Assembly (NCBI GenBank): GCA_038150225.1 | Contig: JAYQWG010000015.1 | Coordinates: forward strand, 1 to 51,734 | DNA: 51,734 nucleotides | Origin: Lucifugimonas sp038150225 | GTDB taxonomy: Bacteria; Chloroflexota; Dehalococcoidia; Lucifugimonadales; Lucifugimonadaceae | Direction of reading: 5' to 3' | Translations under genes and position numbers: made by a program | The notes under the pieces: generated by a model | Databases searched by the model: none | The model's input: only the letters and a program-made list of their open reading frames with translations | What the model was told of the DNA's origin: nothing | Part shown: in pieces, positions 39,114 through 47,743 of the stretch | Position numbering within the stretch: the first letter of the stretch is position 1 | Layout: every line of letters starts with the position of its first letter

Positions 39114-40118
39114 ATGCGGCTCGGATTTAATTTCATACGTGGTGTCGATGACACGTCGTTCGAGGATCTTCTCACTTTCTCGGCTCAATATGCAGCGACT
39201 GATGTCGTTCTTCAGTCTTACACAGGCAAAGCCGCCCATGAGCGATACACGGTCGCTCCCGGCGAAGCGAAGTGGGAACTCGACGATCTCGTCGCATTGC
39301 GCAAACAGGTCGAGTCGTACGGACTCCATCTTGAAGCTTTGGAGAACGTACCGAGCGCGTTCTACGACAACATTGTTCTGGGCGGTCCAAAGCGGGATCA
39401 ACAGATCGAAAACATGATCTACACGATCAGGAACATTGCTCGTGCCGGAATTCCGATCTTTGGGTACAACTGGATGCCGTCGGGCGTTTGGCGGAACGCT
39501 GAGAACTCCCCGCATAGAGCGGGTTCAACCGTCACGGCATACGATCACTCTCAACACATCAATGAACCTCTTACACACGGACGTGAGTACACCGAAGAAG
39601 AAATGTGGGAGAACCTCGAGTACTGGATCAAGATCATTACACCGGTCGCTGAGGAAGAGGGAATCCGTATTGGAATTCATCCTGCCGATCCGCCCGTCGA
39701 TTCAGTTGGTGGAATCCCAAGACTGTTGAACAGCTTTGACGCGTATAAGCGTCTCACCGAAATTGTTGATTCACCGTCTAACGCAATCGAGTTTTGCCAG
39801 GGAACCTTCTCCGAAATGGCAGATGCCGAAGGTGAAGGTATTTACGACATGATTAGGTACTTTGGTGAACGCAACAAGATCCTTTACGTTCATTTCAGAA
39901 ATGTGTCTAACGCCGGTGAGCCGTTCGTCGAGGAGTTCATCAACACCGGTCACGTCGACATGATTCGAGCACTAAAGCTCTACAAAGAGATCGGTTTCGA
40001 AGGGGTGCTGGTGAACGATCATGTCCCAATCACTATTGGAGACACTGGTTGGGGACACCGTGGACGGGCATACGCGAACGGTTACATCCAGGCTTTGCTA
40101 GACGTATTCGACCAGTAG
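39114..40118 (+). CDS. uxuA: Mannonate dehydratase
   Basis: A 334-residue xylose-isomerase-like TIM barrel of the UxuA family, which dehydrates D-mannonate to 2-keto-3-deoxygluconate in hexuronate breakdown. The family blocks are GIHPADPPVDSVGGIPRLLNS, EFCQGTFSEMAD and LYVHFRNV, and the C-terminal NDHVP...GWGHRGRAYANGYI. It is shorter than E. coli UxuA (394), as in many non-enteric members. GGAG lies nine bases before the ATG, overlapping the end of the kinase gene. With enolase-superfamily dehydratases, HpcH aldolase and semialdehyde dehydrogenase elsewhere in the window it supports uronic/aldonic acid catabolism. Confidence 0.88.
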   Translation: MRLGFNFIRGVDDTSFEDLLTFSAQYAATDVVLQSYTGKAAHERYTVAPGEAKWELDDLVALRKQVESYGLHLEALENVPSAFYDNIVLGGPKRDQQIENMIYTIRNIARAGIPIFGYNWMPSGVWRNAENSPHRAGSTVTAYDHSQHINEPLTHGREYTEEEMWENLEYWIKIITPVAEEEGIRIGIHPADPPVDSVGGIPRLLNSFDAYKRLTEIVDSPSNAIEFCQGTFSEMADAEGEGIYDMIRYFGERNKILYVHFRNVSNAGEPFVEEFINTGHVDMIRALKLYKEIGFEGVLVNDHVPITIGDTGWGHRGRAYANGYIQALLDVFDQ

Positions 40119-40122
40119 TTGA

Positions 40123-40458
40123 TTACGCCCCGGACGGAGGATGACTTCCACCGTCTGCTCTACCGCCCTGCATAGTTGAGTCATCCCGTGAGTAAACCCC
40201 TAGATCGCGTCCCTGGTGTACGTGAACTACGAGGTCGTCCTTCTCGATGCCTATCGAGTCAGTCAGGTCTTCATCGACCATCGAAATAAGTTCTTGAATC
40301 GAGTCCTGGGTTAGCGATTCGGCGATAATCATCGTGCCATGAACCATCCCAGGGGCGTAGTGCAGGTCAAGCCTGCCGACGGGCTTCGCATCCTCAAGGA
40401 TTGTGTAGCACTCACCTGAGATAGTTCGAACTTCCCGCTCGAAATAAAACTGCGGCAT
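40123..40458 (-). CDS. Hypothetical protein in the pro operon
   Basis: A 111-residue protein that I do not recognise. It begins MPQFYFEREVRTISGE, is mixed alpha/beta up to about residue 92 (LTQDSIQELISMVDEDL is a clear amphipathic helix) and ends in a polar tail with G, S, H and P. There is no signal peptide or membrane segment. It starts 4 bp after the proA stop, so it belongs to the proB-proA transcript, and meets uxuA tail to tail 4 bp away. Composition and codon use look like the neighbours, so the gene is probably real. Confidence 0.65.
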   Translation of the reverse strand: MPQFYFEREVRTISGECYTILEDAKPVGRLDLHYAPGMVHGTMIIAESLTQDSIQELISMVDEDLTDSIGIEKDDLVVHVHQGRDLGVYSRDDSTMQGGRADGGSHPPSGA

Positions 40459-40462
40459 CCGA

Positions 40463-41740
40463 TTACCCTCGGATCTGGCCCTTACCGCGGACCTTCCACT
40501 TATAGCTGGTGATTTCTTTCAGCCCCATAGGTCCGCGAGCGTGCAGTTTGTTGGTTGATATTGCGACTTCAGCGCCCAATCCGAACTCTGCACCATCGTT
40601 GAATCTTGTGGAAGTGTTTGCGAACACGGCTCCAGCATCAACTTCGTTCAGGAATCGCTCAATGTTGCCTGTATCGCTCGACACGATTGCTTCGGAGTGT
40701 CCAGACCCGTATGTGCCAATGTGGTCGAGTGCCTCATCCATCGAATCAACAATCTTTACCGATGCGATCAAAGACAGGAATTCGGTTCCGAAATCATCCG
40801 AAGCGGCAGGAGTTACTGAACCTCCGGTAGCAATGCCATCAAGGACGCTCATTGCCCGACCGTCAGCTCGAAGTTCTACACCGTTTACACCAAATTGTTC
40901 AGCGAGCTTAGGAAGGAATTCACGAGCGACGTTCTGGTGAACAAGAACAGTATCGAGAGCGTTGCAAACGGTTGGTCGTTGGACCTTGGCGTTCACAACA
41001 ATGTTCAAAGCGTCATTTAGATCTGCAGTTGAATCAACATACGTGTGGCAAACGCCAACACCACCAGTCACCGCAGGCATCTTCGCGTGTTGACCAACGA
41101 AATTAACCAGGTCGGCGGAGCCACGAGGAATCATCAGGTCGATCGCATCGTCCATTTCGAGAAGTTCGCGCACAAGAGCTCGGTCAGTCGATTCAACGAA
41201 CTGAACAAGGTCACCTGGCAGTCCGGTGCTTTCGATAGCATCCTTCACAATTCGGGCGAGAACAGAGTTCGTCAGAATGCACTCTTTACCGCCTCGCAAA
41301 ATAACCCCGTTGCCGGACTTGAGACACAACGTGGCTATGTCGATCGTTACGTTCGGGCGGCTCTCGTAGATAACGCCGATTACTCCGAGTGGGACTCGCA
41401 CGCGTTGCAGATCAAGACCATTCTGCAATTTGCGCTCTTCGAGAATTTCACCAATTGGATCGTCGAGTGCGGCAATGTTGCGCGCTGCGTCAGCAAGATC
41501 CTTGACTCGCGCGTTGTTCAGGGTCATTCGTTCGAGCATTTTGAACTCAAGACCATCACGTTTTGCGGCTTCTAGGTCTTGTTCGTTGGCTCGAAGAATG
41601 GTGTTCTTCTCAGATTCAATCGCTGACGCAATAGCGTTGAGCGCAGCATTTTTCTGCTCGGTGGTTGCGACCGCAAGTTGGCGCGAGGCTGCGCTGGCCG
41701 CGAGAGCCTGTTCATGGAGTGATGATGCTGTGGTCGTCAT
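40463..41740 (-). CDS. proA: Gamma-glutamyl phosphate reductase
   Basis: The second enzyme of proline synthesis from glutamate: NADPH reduction of gamma-glutamyl phosphate to glutamate-5-semialdehyde. It has 425 residues in the ALDH-like fold. YESRPNVTIDIATLCLKSGN (125-144) is strongly conserved in ProA, and the nucleophile is C259 in QRPTVCNALDT. LMIPRGSADLVNFV and FNDGAEFGLGAEVAIST also match. It lies 23 bp after proB and 4 bp before an unknown small gene. Confidence 0.96.
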   Translation of the reverse strand: MTTTASSLHEQALAASAASRQLAVATTEQKNAALNAIASAIESEKNTILRANEQDLEAAKRDGLEFKMLERMTLNNARVKDLADAARNIAALDDPIGEILEERKLQNGLDLQRVRVPLGVIGVIYESRPNVTIDIATLCLKSGNGVILRGGKECILTNSVLARIVKDAIESTGLPGDLVQFVESTDRALVRELLEMDDAIDLMIPRGSADLVNFVGQHAKMPAVTGGVGVCHTYVDSTADLNDALNIVVNAKVQRPTVCNALDTVLVHQNVAREFLPKLAEQFGVNGVELRADGRAMSVLDGIATGGSVTPAASDDFGTEFLSLIASVKIVDSMDEALDHIGTYGSGHSEAIVSSDTGNIERFLNEVDAGAVFANTSTRFNDGAEFGLGAEVAISTNKLHARGPMGLKEITSYKWKVRGKGQIRG

Positions 41741-41763
41741 GTAATTAGAGAGATCTGATGTAT

Positions 41764-42939
41764 TTAGGGGATAACGAAATTGTTTCTGTGGATCACTTCG
41801 GCACCGTAGTAGTGGCCGAGCAACTCAGGCAACGAGCGGGAATTTTTTCCTTTGATTAGCTCTACTTCTGATGCCGGGTAGGCCGCGAGACCCCAGCCAA
41901 TAGTCGAACCACCTTGATCGATTACCTCAATGATATCGCCTCTGGTGAACGAACCTTCCACATAAGTGATACCAGCCGGTAACAAAGAATTGCCACGCTT
42001 CCGCAGAGCATTCGATGCGCCATCATCCACGGTCACTCTACCCCTGTGCTCGGTTCGACCTGTGAGAATCCACCGCTTCCGACTTTCGCGTCTGGTCACT
42101 GATGGGGCAAAACGGGTACCGATGTGCTCACCTTCGCAAATTCGTACTAGGACATTGTTCAACCGACCTGATGCAATGATCATTGGAATACCTGAGTCCA
42201 TGGCAATATTCGCTGCTTCCAACTTGCTGGCCATCCCACCGCTTCCTCTGCCGTCGTGGGGGCCGAGTGCAACTCTTTCTATCTCAGGAGTAATCGTCTC
42301 GACTTCAGATATGAGCTCGGCGTTGGGGTTCAAGTGAGGGTCTGCTGTGTGAAGTCCGTCCATGTCCCCGAGCAAAATCAGTAGATCTGCATCGACCGTG
42401 TTGGCGACCATCGCCGAGAGGCGGTCGTTGTCGCCGTAGACCTCTCCAGCGAGTTCCTCGACCGCGACTACGTCATTCTCATTCAGGACAGGTACAGCGC
42501 CTATCGCAAGGAGAGCGTCCAGAGTGTTGCGTACGTTCAGATAACGTGCTCGGCTTTGAAGGTCACCACGAGAAATAAGAGCTTGCGCAATCTCGACGTT
42601 GTGTTCGGCAAACAGCGCTTCGAATGTCTTCATTAGCTGCGGCTGACCGAGTGCTGCGAGTGCTTGCCTGTATGCCACAGTTCCACTTTGCAGGCGGTCT
42701 TTTTCAGGAGTCCTCGAAAGGGACTCGCGTCCGGCAGCAACAGCTCCGGACGTGACTACGAGTACTTCAACTCCGGTCTTCTTGACATCTGCAATCTGGC
42801 GAAACAGTTCACCGATTGTTTCCAGGTCGAGCTCGTCCTGCCCGCCCGTGAGCAGGTTGGTGCCGAGTTTCACCACCACTCGCCGGGCTGAAGATGACCC
42901 GTTTGAGTTTCCGTGGTTATTTGCCTTGGTAGCAGCCAT
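41764..42939 (-). CDS. proB: Glutamate 5-kinase
   Basis: The first step of proline synthesis: ATP-dependent phosphorylation of glutamate. A 391-residue protein with the amino-acid-kinase domain (about 20-275) and a C-terminal PUA domain (about 295-375), as in E. coli ProB. Key patterns are VVKLGTNLL (22-30), VTSGAVAAGRESL, PVLNENDVV, DNDRLSAMVA, and GGMASKLEAANIA. The first 18 residues are low-complexity. Proline feedback inhibition is likely, as in other two-domain ProB enzymes. It heads the proB-proA operon and diverges from mfd. Confidence 0.96.
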   Translation of the reverse strand: MAATKANNHGNSNGSSSARRVVVKLGTNLLTGGQDELDLETIGELFRQIADVKKTGVEVLVVTSGAVAAGRESLSRTPEKDRLQSGTVAYRQALAALGQPQLMKTFEALFAEHNVEIAQALISRGDLQSRARYLNVRNTLDALLAIGAVPVLNENDVVAVEELAGEVYGDNDRLSAMVANTVDADLLILLGDMDGLHTADPHLNPNAELISEVETITPEIERVALGPHDGRGSGGMASKLEAANIAMDSGIPMIIASGRLNNVLVRICEGEHIGTRFAPSVTRRESRKRWILTGRTEHRGRVTVDDGASNALRKRGNSLLPAGITYVEGSFTRGDIIEVIDQGGSTIGWGLAAYPASEVELIKGKNSRSLPELLGHYYGAEVIHRNNFVIP

Positions 42940-43050
42940 CTATTGATTGTCGACTATTATTCGGAAGCTGGACAAAACGACCGTGGTTATTTTGTATTGT
43001 CCCTAACTCCCTCTGCTAGGCGGTGCTAGCATGAAATGCACATAGTTTGA

Positions 43051-43131
43051 AGGCCACCGGATTCGTCCGATGGCCCTCTATCTGTGTTTAAAAACACAGC
43101 GCGACGGCAATTTACCAGTTTGTTAACTGGT
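43051..43131 (+). other. Three consecutive hairpins in the mfd upstream region
   Basis: In 81 bp there are three inverted repeats. GGCCACCGGA-TTCG-TCCGATGGCC (one mismatch, UUCG loop) starts at 43052. CTGTGTTT-AA-AAACACAG is at 43082-43099. ACCAGTT-TGTT-AACTGGT is at 43114-43131. The last ends 28 bp before the mfd ATG. No T-run follows any of them, so they look like leader structure or operators rather than terminators. Confidence 0.5.
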
Positions 43132-43159
43132 GAAGACAAAATCAGGAACGGAAACATAA

Positions 43160-46100
43160 ATGAGCCTTTCGGGGCTACTACCTTTACTCGGTCAAACGGA
43201 ACAATTCTCTGGGCTGATCAACAGTCTTAAGTCCCCACGTGGGCAGGCTGCTGCAATCGCTACCGACCCGGCGACCGAGGCGACGATCGCTACTTTGTGG
43301 CGAGAGATCGACGCGCCAGTTTTTGTTCTGACCCCGAATCCTGAGTCAGCGCGTAAATTGCACGACAGGTTATTTACGTGGCTAGGTGATTCGGCTCCAA
43401 TTTTTCATTTTGCTGAATCTGAGGACATTCCATTCGAACGGTACGTTCCTGATCTTGGAGCGAGCCACCAACGAATCCGTACACTGGCCGCGCTACGAGG
43501 CGAAATCAAGAACGCTCGGCAGCCGCTTGTCATTTCGTCGGTTAGTGCAGCGTCCCAGGCGACTCTAGAGCGTGCTGCCTTCGATGGTTCAACTCACAGT
43601 TTGAGTGTTCGAGATCGAATTAACCTCGACGAGCAAATCAAGACCTGGCTCGCGATGGGTTACTCCCACGAACCTACTGTCGAAGTACCGGGAACGATGT
43701 CTCGGCGCGGTGGCATTCTCGATATCTTTCCGGTTTCGCGTGACTTCCCGATCCGAATCGAACTTTTCGATGACGAGATCGAAAGCATTCGCAGCTTTAA
43801 TCCGGCAACTCAGCGGTCTTCTCGGAAGATGCGGAACATCACGATCCCGCCGGCGCGTGAGACGTTGCCATTGCTTGCCGACCAGGACCGAGTGCAAGAA
43901 ATCCTTGGAAAGATGGACCTGCTCGGTACGTCAGAAGAAGCTCAGCGCAGAATTCCTTCCGAGTTAGGACAAGCACTGGCAGGGCAGACGGTCGACGAAA
44001 TATCGTTCTATGCCGGCTTCTTCAACTTCGGAAACATCTTTGACTACCTGCCGACCGAGTCGCTCCTAGTTCAACTACGCCCGGGAGCTATTGCAGAAGC
44101 ATCACATTCCCAAGATCGCCGAATGGTTCAACTTCGCGAGGTGAAAGAGAAACGGGGGGAGGTTCCGGTTGGGTTTGCTCAACCACACATCGAGTGGGGG
44201 GTCATTGCAGACGCGATCGACGCTCGACCTCGTAGCATCACTCTTTCTCCATGGGGCATAGACGCTTCTGAACTGCCAGGTGGGTCACTGGCATTACCGT
44301 TCACACCTTCACCGCTTGTATCTGGCGGAGTTGAAAATGCGATCGAATCGATAAAAAAAGGTGTTGTTGATAAGAAACGTACGGTCGTCATTACGAATCA
44401 TGCCCAACGATTCCATGAACTTGCCGAGGAAAATGAACTCGAGTCGTCACTTCTAGAATCGATCGATGAATCCCCAAATCCTGGCGAAGTGTCGATCATT
44501 CCCGGTCATTTGCTGACCGGATTCGGAGTCGAAGCGGCAGATGGTTCGCAGCTAGCTATTTACAGCGATGCCGAAGTATTTGGATTCCAGAAAGAACGAC
44601 GGCGTGTACGAAAGCGTCCGATACGCAAGGGACCGGCTCTCGAACAATTGAAGCCCGGCTCTTATGTAGTTCACGTCGAGCATGGTATTGCCAAGTTCAA
44701 TGGAACCGAAGTCATGGGTGACGAAGGTCAGGAATACCTGGTCCTCGAATACGCCGAAGAAGACAAGCTTTACGTCCCGACCGATCATTTGGACCGTATT
44801 CAGCTTTATCACGGAACTGCCGACGCGGCGCCGCGACTCACCCGTCTTGGTACCCAGGAATGGAGCAAAGCACGGGCGAGGGCGAAGAAAGCTGCGGAGC
44901 AACTTGCTGGTGAGTTGATCGCCCTTTACGCCTCGCGACAGGTGACAACCGGATTCGCTGCCACCCCCGATACCCCGTGGCAGGATGCTCTGGAAGCGAG
45001 CTTCCCGTTTGAAGAAACGCCAGACCAACTCACGACCATTGAGGCGGTGAAAGAGGACATGGAGTCTTCGAGTCCGATGGATCGCCTGGTGTGTGGTGAT
45101 GTTGGGTACGGAAAGACAGAAATCGCGCTACGAGCTGCGTTCAAAGCTGTTCAGTCCGGAAGACAAGTCGGACTCCTCGTACCAACGACTGTTCTTGCTC
45201 AGCAGCATTTCGAGACATTTTCAGAGCGTCTAGGACCGTTCCCTGCAAAGGTCGAAGTTCTATCAAGGTTCCGCACTGATAAGCAGCAAAAAGAAACCGT
45301 TGCGAACATTGCGAACGGTAGTGCCGACATTGTTATCGGTACACACCGACTCCTCCAGAAAGACGTGCGGTTCAAAGATCTTGGTCTTGTGATCATTGAC
45401 GAGGAGCATAAGTTCGGCGTCGGTCATAAGGAACGCCTAAAGCGTTTACGAACCCAGGTCGATGTCATGACCCTAAGTGCAACACCGATTCCCCGAACGC
45501 TCCACATGTCACTTTCAGGCGTGCGGGACATGAGCACAATCGAAACTCCACCAGAGGAGCGTTTGCCGATCAAGACCTATGTCTCAGAAGACAGCGATGA
45601 CCTCATTCGTGAAGCCATCCTTCGAGAACTAGATCGTGGCGGGCAGGTTTTCTATCTTCACAACCGTGTGAAAGACATTGAGCTAGTCGGTAATCGGATC
45701 CAGAAGCTAGTTCCTGAGGCCCAGGTTCAAATCGGTCACGGTCAAATGGCTGAAGACGAGCTTGAGCAGGTGATGGCCGCATTTGATCGCCAGGAGTTCA
45801 ACGTCCTGCTTTGTACGACCATTATCGAATCGGGAATTGATCTGCCGAACGCAAACACGCTGATCGTCGATCGCGCTGACATGTTTGGTCTGTCGCAGCT
45901 CTATCAGCTCCGTGGTCGAATTGGACGTGGGACTAACAGAGCGTATGCCTACCTGATGGTTCCGCGCTCGAAGCAACTGACCGAACAGGCTGAACAACGG
46001 CTCAACACCATTCTTGCCGCCACCGAGCTTGGAGCCGGATTCCAAATTGCCCTTCGTGACCTTGAGATTCGAGGAATTGGTAACTTGCTGGGTGCCGAAC

Positions 46101-46732
46101 AGTCCGGACAAATATCTGCCATTGGATTCGACCTGTATACGAAGCTACTTGCCGACGCAGTTCGTCAACTCAAAGCCGATCAAGGTGATGAAGAGGCGGC
46201 CGAACCCATCGAACCCGAATTCTCTACGGTTCGCGTCGATATTGGTGTCGATGCTCGAATTCCAGACAGCTACGTCGAAGATCTTGCTCAACGACTCTCC
46301 ATATATCAGCGACTTGCTCGGATGCGTTCTGAAGAGGAAATAAACGACATTGACGAAGAACTTCGTGATCGATTCGGTCCGATGCCCACTCACGTCAAGC
46401 TGTTGATGAAATCAACTCGTATGCGGGTGATGGCAGAAAAGGCTGGCATTGATCTTGTGTCTGCTCGTGAAAGTCGAGCAACTCTGACATTGCATGAGCC
46501 AATGGGTGGTGCCAGGGCTCCATTGCAGAAACAGCTCGGTACCGGAGTTGATGTTGGGCACATGCAGATCCGCGTCGACATTGATCGAGACGATCCCGAG
46601 TGGGTCGACGAGGTGATGGCTGTAATGGATCAGGTCGTGATGTTCAGGGAGCGAATGATCCAAATGATGGAGATGGCAATGGCGGGTGTCGAAGCCGAAG
46701 CTGCTCCAACCAAGCAGATGTTCCGAAGGTAA
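43160..46732 (+). CDS. mfd: Transcription-repair coupling factor
   Basis: A 1190-residue SF2 translocase that removes RNA polymerase stalled at DNA damage and recruits UvrA. Domains in order are a UvrB-homology region (about 1-350), a linker, the CarD-like RNA-polymerase-interaction domain (about 495-560; SYVVHVEHGIAKFNG, KLYVPTDHLDRI), and the RecG-like helicase core with Walker A CGDVGYGKT (645-653) and the DEEH box (747-750). The TRG segment follows (RGRIGRGTNRAYAYL), then the C-terminal D7 domain. The UvrB-like domain keeps MSRRGGILDIFP but has no ATPase motif, as expected. Size and order match the E. coli protein. Single gene, cytoplasmic. Confidence 0.97.
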   Translation: MSLSGLLPLLGQTEQFSGLINSLKSPRGQAAAIATDPATEATIATLWREIDAPVFVLTPNPESARKLHDRLFTWLGDSAPIFHFAESEDIPFERYVPDLGASHQRIRTLAALRGEIKNARQPLVISSVSAASQATLERAAFDGSTHSLSVRDRINLDEQIKTWLAMGYSHEPTVEVPGTMSRRGGILDIFPVSRDFPIRIELFDDEIESIRSFNPATQRSSRKMRNITIPPARETLPLLADQDRVQEILGKMDLLGTSEEAQRRIPSELGQALAGQTVDEISFYAGFFNFGNIFDYLPTESLLVQLRPGAIAEASHSQDRRMVQLREVKEKRGEVPVGFAQPHIEWGVIADAIDARPRSITLSPWGIDASELPGGSLALPFTPSPLVSGGVENAIESIKKGVVDKKRTVVITNHAQRFHELAEENELESSLLESIDESPNPGEVSIIPGHLLTGFGVEAADGSQLAIYSDAEVFGFQKERRRVRKRPIRKGPALEQLKPGSYVVHVEHGIAKFNGTEVMGDEGQEYLVLEYAEEDKLYVPTDHLDRIQLYHGTADAAPRLTRLGTQEWSKARARAKKAAEQLAGELIALYASRQVTTGFAATPDTPWQDALEASFPFEETPDQLTTIEAVKEDMESSSPMDRLVCGDVGYGKTEIALRAAFKAVQSGRQVGLLVPTTVLAQQHFETFSERLGPFPAKVEVLSRFRTDKQQKETVANIANGSADIVIGTHRLLQKDVRFKDLGLVIIDEEHKFGVGHKERLKRLRTQVDVMTLSATPIPRTLHMSLSGVRDMSTIETPPEERLPIKTYVSEDSDDLIREAILRELDRGGQVFYLHNRVKDIELVGNRIQKLVPEAQVQIGHGQMAEDELEQVMAAFDRQEFNVLLCTTIIESGIDLPNANTLIVDRADMFGLSQLYQLRGRIGRGTNRAYAYLMVPRSKQLTEQAEQRLNTILAATELGAGFQIALRDLEIRGIGNLLGAEQSGQISAIGFDLYTKLLADAVRQLKADQGDEEAAEPIEPEFSTVRVDIGVDARIPDSYVEDLAQRLSIYQRLARMRSEEEINDIDEELRDRFGPMPTHVKLLMKSTRMRVMAEKAGIDLVSARESRATLTLHEPMGGARAPLQKQLGTGVDVGHMQIRVDIDRDDPEWVDEVMAVMDQVVMFRERMIQMMEMAMAGVEAEAAPTKQMFRR

Positions 46733-46812
46733 TCACTTCCGCAGAAACAGGTTTCAGCGAGGAGTTGGTGTAATCTGCGCCCGTTCAAACTAGTCGTGCT
46801 GTTGGAGCATTC

Positions 46813-47706
46813 ATGGGCGCAAAGAAACCACTTACACCAGATGTCACCATAATTGGCTGTGGGACCCCGACCCCGTTGCCAGATCGTTTTGGATCGTCAT
46901 ATGTCGTTCAAATCGGCGACGAAAAACTGCTTTTCGACTGTGGTCCTGCAACAACGTGGAAGTTGGTGCAGAACAGTATTGCGCCAACCGATATCGACAA
47001 GGTTTTCTTTACCCACCACCACTTTGATCACGACGCAGATTTTCCGACTTTCATTCTGACGCGGTGGGACCAAATGGTGCCGACCGACAAAACACTTGAG
47101 GTTTACGGTCCTAAACTCACCGAAGAATTCACCAACGGAATTCTCGACGAAGACACCGGATTGTTCGCTCACGACTGGAAAGCCCGTATTCATCACCCGG
47201 CATCGCAAATCACGTTTGCCGACCGAGGTGGAATCCTGCCTAGAAGTAAGCCCGATGTCGACCCGCACAACATGGGACCCGGACTGATCAAGTCGGGCGC
47301 GAACTGGGAAGTGACCGCAGCACCAGCTGATCACGTACAGCCGTATCTCGATTCGCTTGCCTACAGAATTGACACTTCAGATGGTTCTGTAGTTCTCACC
47401 GGTGACACTGCACCTTGTGATTCGGTAACCGAACTCGCTAAAGGTGCGGATGTCCTGATGATGATGTGTTGGGAGACTCACGACAATATGGACGGCAATC
47501 CACACGGTGACGCGTCATCTTCGGTTCTTGGAGCTGCTGAAACCGCTGCTGAAGCTGGGGTCAAACAACTTGTGATGGTCCACATTGGTGCCAGGTTGAC
47601 CACAGCCGAAATGAAAGGACCACGTGAAATTGAAGCTGCAAAAGCTTGGAATGGCACCCTCATTTGGGGCGACGAGGGAATGAAGGTTCCCTGGCCGGCC
47701 GATTAG
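46813..47706 (+). CDS. MBL-fold metallo-hydrolase (RNase Z/arylsulfatase-like)
   Basis: A 297-residue metallo-beta-lactamase-fold protein. The metal motif is THHHFDHD (67-74), giving H68, H70, D72 and H73. LTGDTAPCD supplies the later Asp, MCWETHDNM lies where AtsA/RNase Z-like proteins have their variable loop, and VMVHIGAR (in LVMVHIGARLT) has the last His. IIGCGTPTPLPDRFGSS near the N terminus is typical of the RNase Z/AtsA group. No exosite helix of tRNase Z is seen, so a small-molecule ester or sulfate ester hydrolase is more likely. GGAG lies five bases before the ATG. Confidence 0.87.
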   Translation: MGAKKPLTPDVTIIGCGTPTPLPDRFGSSYVVQIGDEKLLFDCGPATTWKLVQNSIAPTDIDKVFFTHHHFDHDADFPTFILTRWDQMVPTDKTLEVYGPKLTEEFTNGILDEDTGLFAHDWKARIHHPASQITFADRGGILPRSKPDVDPHNMGPGLIKSGANWEVTAAPADHVQPYLDSLAYRIDTSDGSVVLTGDTAPCDSVTELAKGADVLMMMCWETHDNMDGNPHGDASSSVLGAAETAAEAGVKQLVMVHIGARLTTAEMKGPREIEAAKAWNGTLIWGDEGMKVPWPAD

Positions 47707-47743
47707 CCTTCAGACTCACTTATTCATTAACCGATAATCCCAA

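Noticed and set aside
43082..43099. Terminator before mfd
   Set aside because: The palindrome has no T-run on either strand and no gene ends here; it was kept only as part of the leader structure.
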